NCBI GenBank assembly: GCA_963402885.1
Contig: OY727101.1
Coordinates: 13,588,917 to 13,652,916 of the forward strand
Source: Antedon bifida
Lineage: Eukaryota; Echinodermata; Crinoidea; Comatulida; Antedonidae
Direction: 5' to 3'
DNA: 64,000 bases
Position 1 is the stretch's first letter. Each line of letters starts with the position of its first letter. The position numbers and the translations under genes are program-made. Positions 42,706 to 55,000 of the stretch are shown here, piece by piece. A model generated the notes under the pieces. The model was not told where the DNA came from, ran no database searches, and saw nothing but the letters and a program-made list of their open reading frames with translations.

Positions 42706-44599
42706 GTACGAGTCAAATTAATTTATCATTTTTAGAATATCCATGAGAGTCCAACCGAGTTAGGGACGAGAAAAAAAACCTATCATTGGTCGGTAGCAAC
42801 TAGTAGCACTGATAAACTCAAAAGTAAAGTGCATTTGCTGCTGCTGTACACCTCCATATCATCTGTACCGTGTTGGCTGCTGAGGATGACACTCTTTAAT
42901 GCCCATACCAAGGTACAGATTTAATTGTAAAAATATGGACACCAACCACTGGTTATCTGATAATGAAGTTGATACGAGCCATTCGTTGTCTTTTTCTTAA
43001 TCGTAGTTTCATTTGTTAGGACAGCACACACCACTAAAGCAATCTTTAATGTATTTTCCACTTCTTTCTTCTACTTCAGATTGCGAAGAATCGTCTGTAG
43101 GAGACAGACCAAGTGTTTGGGTCGGTAAGTGCAGTTCCAATTACGTGCTAGTATATCTTATAATGTACCGTTGATTATCATCGAATTCAATGTTGTTTGT
43201 TGTTTATTTTCCACATAGAAAATATAAATTATACACAAATAAAATATAAGTGTGTAGACGGAGATCCTTTTCTAATGTTTAGAAGGATTCAGGAAAGACT
43301 TACTGTATGTTTACGGTACAGTATTGAGTGTAGTATAGAAAAAGCCACAAAGAGAAGAATTGGAGTCCAAGCTACATTTAAATCTAATTCTTTAATTCCA
43401 TTTCAGATGTAGAATGTAATCGAACCGAAACATCTGTGTGTGACCAATTTGGACTTGAATACATATGTTTCAACGACAACCAATGCAAGACAAATGGTAC
43501 AAAAAGAGTCATGTGCGCGTCACCAGAAGCAAATTCCCTCGCACCAGCCAAGGACGTGAATGAGATCAGAGTCATCAGTTACAACGTATGGGAACTACGC
43601 TATCTGTACTACCAGAGTGGTCAGAGAGAAAGAACATGTCGGATTGTGCGACAGCTGATTAGCCTGCATCCAGAAGTCGATGTAATTTGTTTTAATGAAG
43701 TATTTATGGGAGGATGTTTTTCTAATAGCAGTCTTACGATTCGAGACATTTTGACCCAATATGGATTTGTGTACTACACTGAAACCGTTGGTACGCCGAC
43801 AACAATTTTGAAACCAGAAAACGGTGGAGTTTTTATAGCATCCCGTTGGCCGATTCTCAGAAAAGCACAACATGTTTACGAAAATGCAGCATATTCCACG
43901 ACTGATTTCTTATCTGGGAAAGGGGCAATGTATGTAGAAATTGAAAAGACTGTCAAAAATATCTCCAGGCGATATCATGTATTAGGAACACATTTACAGG
44001 CTCAGGAGAGGTTTGAAACACAGGCGGTGCGTGTAGCACAGGCTAAGGAAATGTACATGTTCAAAAGGCGCCAAAGTATTCCAGCAGACGAACCGGTGAT
44101 GTATGTTGGAGATCTCAACTGTGATTGGGTAGATACACAAAACCACGCGGAGGATGTCATCAATACATTGCACTCGTCTGAGCCAGAAAGAAGAGGTGAA
44201 CTCAATTATACGTATGACAGATCATTAAATGACGTGTTTCCAGGAACACCAATAGAAGATACGACGTCACAGTGGCTTGATTACGCCTTGTACAGTAACG
44301 AGCATCTGCTACCAGATTCCTCCAATGTTCAGGTCATTCGACCGCTGACGCAACCATTCGAGGTCTGTAGTGTGTCTCTCTTTCCTGGTTATCGCTTTCC
44401 GGATGAACAAAGATGTCGAAGAACACGAGTCATGTCGGATCTATCAGATCATTTTCCAGTTCTTGGACATTTTATCTTTCCCGTAGTGTTAGAGGAAACA
44501 ACAGATGAACCGAACAATGGTATTCAATTCAGAGTTTGTAAAACAATACTAGTGGTGACACTTGTGTTTGCAGCATCTCTAAAATACTTGCAATACTAA
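42630..44599 (+). CDS. secreted bacterial-type neutral sphingomyelinase (three exons)
   Basis: Exons 42630-42705, 43080-43124 and 43407-44599 join in phase 1 throughout to give 437 residues. Residues 1-25 are a signal peptide. A short Cys-rich segment (about 26-77) follows, then an exonuclease-endonuclease-phosphatase domain like the Bacillus/Staphylococcus sphingomyelinases C, which hydrolyse sphingomyelin to ceramide and phosphocholine. Catalytic residues appear in order: Asn100 (SYNVW), Glu138 (FNE), His236 (GTH), Asp276 and Asn278 (GDLN), Asp388-His389 (SDH). Their spacing is close to that of B. cereus SMase. The C-terminus is a hydrophobic helix after PNNG, which could be a GPI-anchor signal or a membrane anchor, so an outer-surface enzyme is likely. 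It differs from animal SMPD1-4. A poly(A) signal AATAAA is at 44886. Confidence 0.88.
42706..43406 (+). other. sphingomyelinase introns 1 and 2
   Basis: Introns 42706-43079 and 43125-43406, both GT...AG with pyrimidine-rich acceptors. No other feature is seen. Confidence 0.75.
43080..43124 (+). CDS. sphingomyelinase exon 2
   Basis: 45 nt between CTTCAG and GTAAGT, phase 1 at both ends. It codes for CEESSVGDRPSVWV. The symmetric phase means it could be skipped without breaking the frame. Confidence 0.78.
43407..44599 (+). CDS. sphingomyelinase exon 3 (catalytic domain)
   Basis: Opens after TTTCAG and reads DVECNRTETSVC, then the whole catalytic domain to TAA at 44597-44599. The catalytic domain is intronless. 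Confidence 0.9.
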
Positions 44600-45912
44600 T
44601 TTATACGCTTTGATGTCAATTATAAAAACATCATAATGGCAACAAAGAAAGATTGACGTTTGAAACACGAGGACGTCACGTCACTGTCATATTTGGGCAC
44701 ATCACACTTTAGTTTGACAAAGCTTAAAAGATGGATAGATAAAGTATAAATACATTCACCGTACATTCAAGTATCTATAAAATTCATTTTTTAGATCCAT
44801 GGCTAAAATATTCGCTTAATGTAATTTCCAAATATTTAGAAACATGTATTAAAGAAGTGCTTAAAATGCAGTTAAGATTGTTTTGAATAAACTTTAGAAA
44901 TTTGAATGTGAATGTGTTTACAGTGTTTAAATTGAAGTTATGAATAAAACCAGGATAAAGGGAAGAACTTTGACGGAAATGTTTTCAGAAAAGGTGAACT
45001 TGAAATATGTTCTCAACAACTCAGCAATGAGATAGATAAAAGTGGTTGAACCGAATATGATTAAAAGAAGAAAAAGAATCTCCAAATGGTGCATTAATTG
45101 GTTAGACACTGAAGAATTATAAACAAAATTATACTTTTGCAGTTTTGTTTAATGGGAAAAGTAATCATTATAAACATTGAAACAATGGATGTACAAAAAC
45201 CACGTTTTAACATTGTGACATTTCAAAAGATATAAGCCAGGGTCAAAGGTCAATTACCAATATAAAAACTACACATCTTTATACAACTGTACATATAAAA
45301 CAAGTGTACATATAAAGTGGAAACTAAATGTCTACAAAAATTAAATAAAAGTGGAAGTGCATTTAAAGTAAAAGTAATCTGTAAAACAAAATCACTGTAT
45401 TCATGTTTTTAAAGGTCTAAGATAAAGTACTGTAAAATAATTATCCACATCTAAAAATCAACGAAAAGGTGAACAAAAATACAAACTAAATTGTGTTTAT
45501 TAATAAATTCGATTTGATTGCAATTCCAAACTACAGTAATGTATTTATCATAAATTAAAAGGTAAAACATAAAAGCTGGTGCAAAAAAAAACAACCAAAA
45601 TTATTAATTAGATTGTACATAAAATACATTGTTAATGTAAGATTTATAACAGAAATTATAAACCATATTCCCAATAATACTGCAAATTTAACACAAATTC
45701 AATTGAATATGTGTAATCGCAATTAAAAAGCATTGCTTTCACTCATTACTAATTATTTTCAATTAATAATTACATCAGGGCATAGTGAAATTTCACTTTT
45801 GCCTGCTTACATCAACAATTTAAGTCAACAACCCAAATCCAAACTATATAAAAAGGTGCAATTAAAAATGTTATCTACATGGAATTTTGTATTTACAAAC
45901 TATGAAAGGTTG
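44600..45912. other. convergent 3' region of sphingomyelinase and CENP-F
   Basis: Both 3'UTRs meet here. AATAAA for the sphingomyelinase is at 44886. The minus-strand AATAAA (TTTATT at 45496-45501) is a candidate for CENP-F, 412 bp past its stop. A family B MITE remnant (CATATTTGGGCACATCACAC) lies at about 44678-44735. Confidence 0.6.
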
Positions 45913-46089
45913 TTATTGAATTTTGCAGTTTTCCTCGTTCATTTCGGCAACAGGTTCTTCTGATGCGATTTCAGGTGTGTTGGTAAAGTTCAATGACCTT
46001 TGTGGTGGTGCGCTTACTCCTTTCCTGCTTGCTAGTGATTTCAATTCTTTCTTTGGACTGTTAGTTATGGTTGATAGTGCTTCCGGTGC
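45913..46089 (-). CDS. CENPF: CENPF coding exon 13 (CaaX end)
   Basis: 177 nt including TAA at 45915-45913. APEALSTITNSPKKELKS to NEENCKIQ. The SP and TP sites fit mitotic CDK substrates. The final CKIQ is a CaaX farnesylation box equal to human CKVQ, so prenylation and nuclear-envelope targeting should be kept. Confidence 0.93.
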   Translation of the reverse strand, partial: APEALSTITNSPKKELKSLASRKGVSAPPQRSLNFTNTPEIASEEPVAEMNEENCKIQ

Positions 46090-49000
46090 CTGTGCACAAA
46101 TACAACAAATGTTTATTTCAGTAATAGTATGTATAGAAAGAAATAAATACTTCACCATGCGCATAAACCACTCACCAAAAGATGAGGCTTTTTAAATGCA
46201 TCACACATGGCATAACAAATATTGGAACTCATGTACAGTAGTATACAAGAATTGAAGGTAAGGGAAGCGTCATATCCAGGTAGCACTGACTTTACAATCA
46301 GTGTAAGGTACTTTTACTAAGAAATATTTTCTCCAAAATAACCACAGTTAAAGTGACCAGCAGAAATTACAGATATGGACAAAATATTATCAAGGGTTCT
46401 TACCTGTCTAATCATCGAAGCCCTGCTTCTTGTGATTCTCTTTGTCTCCGTAGGCTCTGACTGGTCTTTTATCATCCCAACATTACTCTTGTTACCAACT
46501 ACGCCTCCTCTAGTTTTCTTTTCTGGTAGACGAGATCGCCGTACTGGTTTCAAAATCGGCATGGGTTCATCATCAGCACTATCCAACTGATTGCGAGAGG
46601 ATTCAGCGGCATCGATTGCAGACCTCTTGCATGATGAATCTTCATCAGAACTGTCCTTCTTACGTTTGTTAACTTTTGGTTTCTGTACAGCGTTGACGGG
46701 AGATACCTCTTTTTTAGTTTCAGAAATCTTTACCCGTCTACTTCTGGTTACCTTTGGCAATATTTCTTCTGGTTCTTTCTTTGCAACATCTGCAATTTTT
46801 GTTTCTCTTGGTTTCGGTAAACTGTTTACTGATTCCTTTTCTAATTTCTCGATATGCTTTTGTAATTTGTTAATATCTTCTCCAAGGCGTCTTGCATTGT
46901 TGACAGACAACTGCAGCTTTCCTTGTAAAGATTCCTTATCCTTGTTCAATTCTTCTATCTTCTTCTTCTGTTTTTGCACAAGTTTTTCAACCTCTTCTAA
47001 TTTACCATCATTATTTGTTTTGTCATTCTCTTTTTTATTTTCTAATAGGCTGACTTGATTGCATAATCGTTCTGTCTCGGTTTTCTCGTCAACAAGTTCT
47101 GCTCTAAGCTTGGCAACAGTTCCCTCAAGCTTTTCAAGCTCACGTCTTTGTTTTGTGTTAGGCGAACCATCTGCTACAGCAATCTTCAACTTCTGAGACA
47201 CTAACTTCAAATCTTGATTAGCTTTATCTAATGTTAACTTTGACTGTTCAAACTCACTTTTCAGATCTCCAATTTCATTTGTCTATATGAACAAAATAAT
47301 TATAATAATAATTATAACTACACACACTTTTCAATTCAGATAAATCTTTTAAAATCTTAATAATACTATTTTAAAAACCAACAAAAGAAAACAAAATACA
47401 TCCTAAATTTCAAAGTTATCATGGTGAAGAGGACTTGATAAAAACAAATGTTAGGTGTGACATGTGGGTCCATGTTGTCTTTTTCTAGGTTTTTATCTTT
47501 GACCTTTTCGTTCTGATAAATTAACTATGTACACATTTGACTGGGTTATTATAATTTTTTTGTATTGAAATTGGTATATGAATCAGACAAGTAATGTCTT
47601 ACCAGACTAGAGTTCATCTTCTGTAGACTAACAATCTGTTCATTGGCCTCCTTAAGATCTGATGTCTGCTGTAACATTTCTAATTTGGAGGCTTCCTCAG
47701 CAACCAACTGCTTTTCATTCTTTTCCAATTGAACATTCAATTTTTCCTCTACGCTATCAATCTCTGATTTCAGCTAAAGTAGATTTTAAAAGTAAATGAT
47801 TGCAAAATAACTATTGATGGCTAATTAATTACTGTCAAGAAGAAATCATTATGTTCATTATTTTCATATTCTGTCACATAAAATATTATATCCTGTCATT
47901 ATTATTACTATTATTATCAAGCATTAGTAAATTCAAATGACAAACCTTATCTGTAGCATTCTGTAATACTTGATCAGCTTCCTTTTCATCATCTGCCATT
48001 TTCTTTTCCAATGTTTCAATCTGTAACTTATGCGATACTTTCACATCATCAAATTCTTTCTCAAGATGTTTTAAGTTGTTCTCCATTTCTTGCATCTCTT
48101 GTTCTTTCAACCCAACAAGCACCTAAACAACAATTGGCATAAGTCAGTTTACAATGCAAAAAAATGGAAACATAGTAATTTTGAATTAGTATTACTGTAC
48201 ACATACAATTCAATGTTAAAATGTTATTGACAAGTAAAGATTAGATGGACTAATTAAAAATAATCTTTTTGATTTGATATAAAAATGGATCTAATTAGAT
48301 ATTACAGTACCTTCTGGGCTTCTAACGCTTCTAAATTTTCTGCCATCTTGAATTCAGCAAGTTGTAAGGCTTTGTTCAAGCTCTCTAATTCACTCTTCAA
48401 TTCCATATTCAGGGTTTCTATCGATTTCTCAAGTTGATCGTTCTCTTCTTCAAGGGTGGATTTCTGTGACTTTAATGATTGAATTTCTGATTCTAAATCA
48501 GTTTGAATGACTTCCAACTCAAGAACACGATCTTCAACAGTTTTTAACTTTAGCGCCACCTGAATAAAAAACAGTAGTAGTTTTACATATTTAGCAAAAT
48601 TAGTCAATTGAATTTGTTAACAAAAGAGGATGCCAATAGAAAGATAATTCAAGAACTGGTCTTCGGAAGAACTAGACAGAACAGTGAAACAATTGAGCAG
48701 CGAAAGTCAGTGAATAGAGAAAATTTACAAGGGATGAAACATTACCTGTTCATAAGAAACTGCCTCTGCTTCCATTTCTGCAATCTTTAACTGGCACTCA
48801 GATTTATCACCTTTCAGTTGGTGAATTTCATTTTCTAATTTCTCAACATTCTCCTGCAACAGATCTAATTGCTTTTGTTCTGTTATTTCTACTTCTGCTT
48901 CAAGTTCTCTTACTCTTTCTTCTAACGAATATATTTTTGATTTCATAGTTCCTTCATCTTCTAATAGTTTCTTATTATTAGTTTCAAGCTCTTTCTTGAG

Positions 49001-52000
49001 ATCCTTTAAATTTTCAACTTCTTCCAAAGCAGTTAGAGCCTTGTAATCTAATTCTTCTTTTGCCATAATAACGGATTCATAATCTTCAGTAAGCTGTTCT
49101 AGACGATCATTTAAAACATCTCGTTCTTTTTCAATTATCTCTAATTTTGACTGAATAACTTCTTTATCTGTTAAAGCATTTTCACAGATGTTTTGATTTT
49201 CAATTGTAAGAGTTTTAACTTCATTCTGTAATCTATCATTTTCTTTAGTTGTTTCATTTAGATGCGCCTCTTTCTTTTTTAATTTACCATCATTAATTTC
49301 TGCATCTGCAGTCAATTTAGTAATGTGTTGTTCAAGTTCTACTCGTGCCTCCTTCATTTCCTTCTCAGCTATCATCATGGATTCAATATGATCATGTTTT
49401 TCTTGCTGAAGTTCTTCAATTCTTTTACAGGCAACACTTAATTTCTCTCTTAGCTCAGACATTTCAGTTTCTAATGATACAATTTTCATTTCACCGTCTT
49501 TCACAATAGATGTACTATCCAAACTCTTGTTTTCAAAATCAGCTTTCAGTCCCGTAATAATGCATTCAAGATCATTTGTTCTGTCTTTTTCTTTACTCCA
49601 ACCATCATTAGTTTCTTCTAATAGATTTTTTATATCTCTAACCTTTTGCATTTCTGCTTCTAAACTGAGTTGATGTTTTTCTTCTAAAGCAATAGTCTGA
49701 CTTTTTGTGGTGCTGATCTCGGTTGCCAAAGATTGTTCTAACTCTTTGTATTTATGATTTAACTCTGTGATGGCGCTTTCTGAATAACCTGTCTCTCTTG
49801 ATAGACTTTCCTTTAACTTCTCGATCTCCACTTCTAACAATGCTTTTTCATTTTCATGCTTTTTAACCATTTCTTGCAACTGACAGATTTCATGGCTATA
49901 TGCTTCTAATTTTGCAATACTTTCTTCTTCTAATTTTGTATTTGCTGTTGTAAATTCTTCAACTTGTTCTTGTATAGATTTCAACTCTTCTTCTTTTTCA
50001 ACCAGGTCTTGCTTTCTTTGTTTTACATTTTCATTCAGACTTTCATTAGTGCATTTTTCTTCATCAATATTTTGTATCAGTTTTTCTTTTTCATCATTCA
50101 ATAAGCTTTCTCTTGATTGTAAGGACTCAATCTGCAATTCTAGCTCTACAATTTGATGTTTAAAATGTTCTTCAGACTCAATTAGTCTTTTTTGTACCAT
50201 ATTTAATTCTACAGTACCATCTGAAATTACCTTTTTCAGAGAGACAATTTCTGAATTCAACTCTTCTTTTTCATTACAAGAAGATTCAGATTTATCTTCT
50301 AGCTCTTTCTTGATGTCATTCATAATGTTAAGCTCTTCGATAGCCGTTTTAGCTCTATAATCCAACTCTTCTTTTTCCATAATAAGTTCTTCATAATCGT
50401 GGGTCACTTTTTCCAAATTATCCTTTAAACTATCTCGTTCTTTCTCCATTTCCTCAAATTTAGACTGTAAAATCTCTTTATCGGTAAGAGCAGATTCAGA
50501 CACTGTCTTGTTTTCAGATACTAGTGTTACAACTTCATTATCTAATTTATCTTTTTCTCTTACAGTCTCTTCTAGTTGGTGTTCTTTCTCTGCAAGCTTG
50601 TTTGCTATCAATTCTAAATCAGTGTTTAGTTTTAGAATATTTTGTTCAAGCTCTGCCCGTGTCTGCTTCATTTCTTTATCAGCTTTCATCATGCCTTCAA
50701 TTTGATCATGGTTTTCTTGTTGGAGATCTTCAATCTTTTGACAAGCAGTATGCAACTTATCACTTAGATCTACCACTTTAGTTTCCTGTGATAATAACTT
50801 GTTTTCATTATCTTCAATGATTGAATCATACTCTGAAATCTTACTCTTTAGTTCAAACATCATTTGTTGTGAACGACTTTCTAGATTATTTGCCCTGTCT
50901 TTTTCTCTATTCAAACATTCTTTTGCTTCCTCTAATCGGCCTTCAGCATCTTTCAACTTCAATACTTCTGCCTCCAACATTTCCTGGTACTCTTCTTGTG
51001 AAAGGTCTATTTGCCGTTGGAGTTTGGCAATTTCTGTTTTCAATGCTGTCTCCATATTAGCAAAACGTGAGAGTTCATCTGATTTGATTTTAGCAACAGA
51101 CATTTTTTCAAGTGATAAATTAGATGATAGATCTTCAATTGTCTGCTCAAGCTCTTCAATCTTGCATTTTTGTTCACTGATAACTAAATCATTTTCCTCA
51201 GAGTTCTGCTTCAGTTTTTTACTTCCCAATTCGATCTCTGCTTCATAGCTTTCAATTGTTGTTTCTAAGCTGTTAATTTTATCTGAATAGGAGTTTGCTT
51301 GTAACTCTTTACCTTCAATGACTGCTTTTAATCGTTTCTCTAATTCCGCAGTATGATCCTTGACTATCTCGAAAGCACCTTTTAATTTATCTATAGCTTC
51401 AATGTGCTCAGTCTTCATTACCGACATAGATTCTTGAAGAGAATTTTTTTGAAGACCAACAGACTGAACTTCACTGCTAATGGATAAGATGGAACCAACA
51501 TATTGCTTTTCTTTCATAGCCAATTCAGTTTGTAAATCAGAAACTAAAGCTTTCAGGGAACTCATTTCTGAACAATTTAGTTGATTATTTTCAATGAGTG
51601 ATTGATATTTATGTTCAATTTCATCTTTGACAGTTATTAGATCTTGCAAAGAACTGTTTGCTGTTTTAAGCTGAAACTCTAGTTCTTCTTTAGCTTTCAA
51701 ATTAAGATCATTTTGAGCTCTCAGACTTTCTAGTTTAGCATTTAACTCATCCTTTTCTGTCTCTATATTCTCTAGTTGAGTTTGTAGAGCATCCTTTTCA
51801 ATTCTTTCTATGTCAGCATCCTTCATATGTCCTGCCAACTTCTCTTTAAGTGTCTCAGTTTCCTGATTATGGTTTTCTTTGATGATGAACAATTCATTCT
51901 TCAGATCATTTAAATTGCATTTCTCTTTATTATACAGGTCATTCACCATCTCTTTGTCATTTTTAAGCTCACTAAGTTCCAGTTCCAAGGAATGTGCTTC

Positions 52001-55000
52001 ACATTCAATCTTTACCAAGTTGTCTTTGAGACCCCGTTCTGTCTCTCTCATGATCACCATATCTTTCTCCTGGTCAGTAAGATTTTCTTTAAGCTCTTCA
52101 ATATAATATTCTTTTTCTGCTATCTTTTCTTCTAAGCATTTAATTTCCTTGTCCATAGATTTTGCCATTGTATCCAGTTTTAATTCAGCATTGGAAATGA
52201 TATCTTCTTTTTCACTGATCGAAGACTTCTGTGCCTGCAATGTAACCTCTAGTTTTCCAACCTTTTCCAATAAAGCATCAGAGTCAACTACTTTGTCTTC
52301 TAAATCCATTTGCACTAGTTCCAGATGGCTTTGTAACTGTTCTTTATTCTCCTTCAAACTATTTATGTGTTGTTGGAGATGAGAAACCTCTTCTCCTTTA
52401 GCATTTACTAAATCAGTTGTTTTTTCCAATTTCTCTTCTAGACTGCAGATAAGTTGAGTGGCATCTTCATGTTGTGTTGTTATTTGCATTACTTTTCCTT
52501 CCCAGCTTTTATTGATTTCTGAAAATTCTATTTCATTTTGTTGGATAATTTTATCTTTGGCTTCTAATGCTTCAGTCATGTGTTTGTTCTTTTCCTGGAG
52601 AGCTTCAATGGTATCATTTGTATCTTCCATGTCCATTTGTAAAACATTAAGTGATCCTTGTAATGATTGCTTCTCATTAGTAAGAGTATCTTTTTCAGAA
52701 TTTACTTGTTCTATTTCACTGTTTTTAACCTGCAGCATATCTGTGGCCTTTACCAGTTTTGTTGTCAAGCAGGAAATTTCTTCCTGAAGCTTCATATTTT
52801 CTTCAGTTAGTTCTTGTATTTTCTTTTCAGCACTTGATTTACAAACATCAATGTCATCAAGCATTTTTCGAAGTTCAGCATCTTTTTGGTTTAACAATTG
52901 TACAGATTCTTCCTTGTTCTTGTCTAATGATTCTGTTGCCTGTTCTAGTTCTTTTCTTGTAGAATTCAGAGAGTCGGAGGCAACATCAAGTTGTAGCTGT
53001 ATATCTTCAACTTCGTCTTTAAGTGTTTGGATTTCCTTGTTAGTTTCAGTAATTAAGTTAATCTTTGTTTCAAGTGTATTAGAAACTTCTAATTTTTCAT
53101 TTTCGGAAGATGCAAGTTTCTTGACAGACTCTTCTAATGCCGATTGCAAATTCTCTAGGTCCTCTTCTGAATTTTCTAATTTAAATTTCAAACTAACTAG
53201 TTCAGACTCTTTTTCCTGGATAATTGCTTCACTTTGACTGACTTTTTCAATAAGGCTTGCCTTTTCTTGTTCAAATTCATTGGCATCTGCATTCAACTTA
53301 ACAGAAATATCATCAAGACTCTTTTCATAGGCTTCAATGTCATTCTTCAGTGACTGTATCTCTTTATCTTTTGACAATAAATTGTCTGTACCTTGCATCA
53401 ATTGCTCTTCAATCGTCTTTATTTCATTCTTCAAACTTTCACTCTCTGTTTCTTTTTCTGTCAAGCTTGCTTTTATAGTTTCTAAATCTGTGATGGACTG
53501 TTCCAAGTTGGACTTTAATTCGAGGACTTCATTTTCTTTATCACTAATTACTGATTTTAGCTGTTCAAAATCTTGAATTAATGAATCTTGTTGTGTTTTT
53601 AAGTCTGAAACTTTTCTTTCATTCATGCAAGATGCATTATCGATTTGCTGTTGAAGGGTAAGAATCTCTTCAGATTGTTTCTCTACCTCTATCCTTTTTG
53701 CACAAACTACTTCTTCTAGTCCAGCCACCTTATCTTTTAGATTTTCATTGTCTTGACAAGTGATTTTCGTAACAGTTTCCAGATTCTGTAAATCCTCACC
53801 AACTTTTCTAAGCTCTTCTGATGCTTCAGTGATTTCCTTGCCTAACAACTGAATTCTTGATTCTTTTTCTTCAATTACACTATTGTTTTGTTGTTTGACT
53901 TCCTTCAGTTTTTCAGTTAGACCCTCCACTTCCTTCTGGGCCGTGGAAAGGTCATCTTGCATTTGCTTAACTTCCATATTCTTTATCTCAAAATCTTCCT
54001 GTTTACTTTCTATATTTTTTTTTGCTGCAGCAAGCTTCTCAGTTATTTCTTCATTTTGTAATTTAACAGACATGTGTTCTTTGGTTATTTCATCTAATAA
54101 CTCTGTTGCTTTTGCTTCTTTCTGAATTGCTGATAGAGCTTCAGCTTTAAGAATAGAGATTTCTTCAGTCAGGTTGCTTATTTGCTGATCTTTCTGAAGA
54201 ATAACTGCTGAAGTATGCTCAATATTGGACAGTGCCTCTTCTAACTGCTGTTTAATATCTAAAGTTGAATCTTTATGGGCTTGGAATTCTTCAGAAAGTT
54301 TTTCCAGAACTTCATTTGACTTCTTCTCTGCTTCAAAAAGTTCAGCTTCTCTCTTCTTTTCGGCTGACAGCAGTTCTGAAATAAAACAATTCATTAATTG
54401 ATGTGCAAAACTGTAGTTCATTTGAATTTTTATATTTAATGGAATTAAATGGAGAGGCAAAGCTCACACAAACCGTTTTCAAATATGGCAAGTCTGTAAA
54501 AAATCAATTTAATTAACTATGGTATTTTAACTTACCTTGTATGTACTGTTCAAGTTTGTGATTGCTTTCTTTTTCTGTTGCAAGATTATCATCTGCCTTT
54601 TGAAGCTCATCCTCTTTTTGTAAAAGCGCATTTTTAAGATCTGCACATTCCTCCACTGCAGCACTAGAAATAATAAATGATTATTACAGTAACCATGCAC
54701 TAACTATTTTTTTTTCAAACGCAATTACAGGACCAATATGCTGTAATTTCATATTTATTAAATTTGAATACATGTACAACCGAGAGACTGTTTATAATTG
54801 TGTTAATTGTTGTTTGATTTTTTTATAATTGGTATACACAGTACATATTGATATATTTTTACCTTTTATTCTTGGTAACATCCTGAAGTTCTGTTGTCGC
54901 AATCTCCAATCTATCCCGCAGGTGTTGTGACTCTGATGATATAACCTGTAAGCTATCTGTCAAGTCCCTCACTTCTGCTCCTTTTGCATCTGCAAGCTGA

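Noticed and set aside
43384-44205. Minus-strand ORFs over the sphingomyelinase exon (43384-43575, 43595-43873, 44002-44205)
   Set aside because: Antisense to an exon with clear catalytic motifs; no support of their own.
46375-53576. Many plus-strand ORFs (for example 46591-47058, 50799-51248, 52851-53237) rich in Ser, Phe and Leu
   Set aside because: They are antisense shadows of the Glu/Lys-rich CENP-F coiled-coil exons; such codon usage leaves the opposite strand open. No family resemblance.
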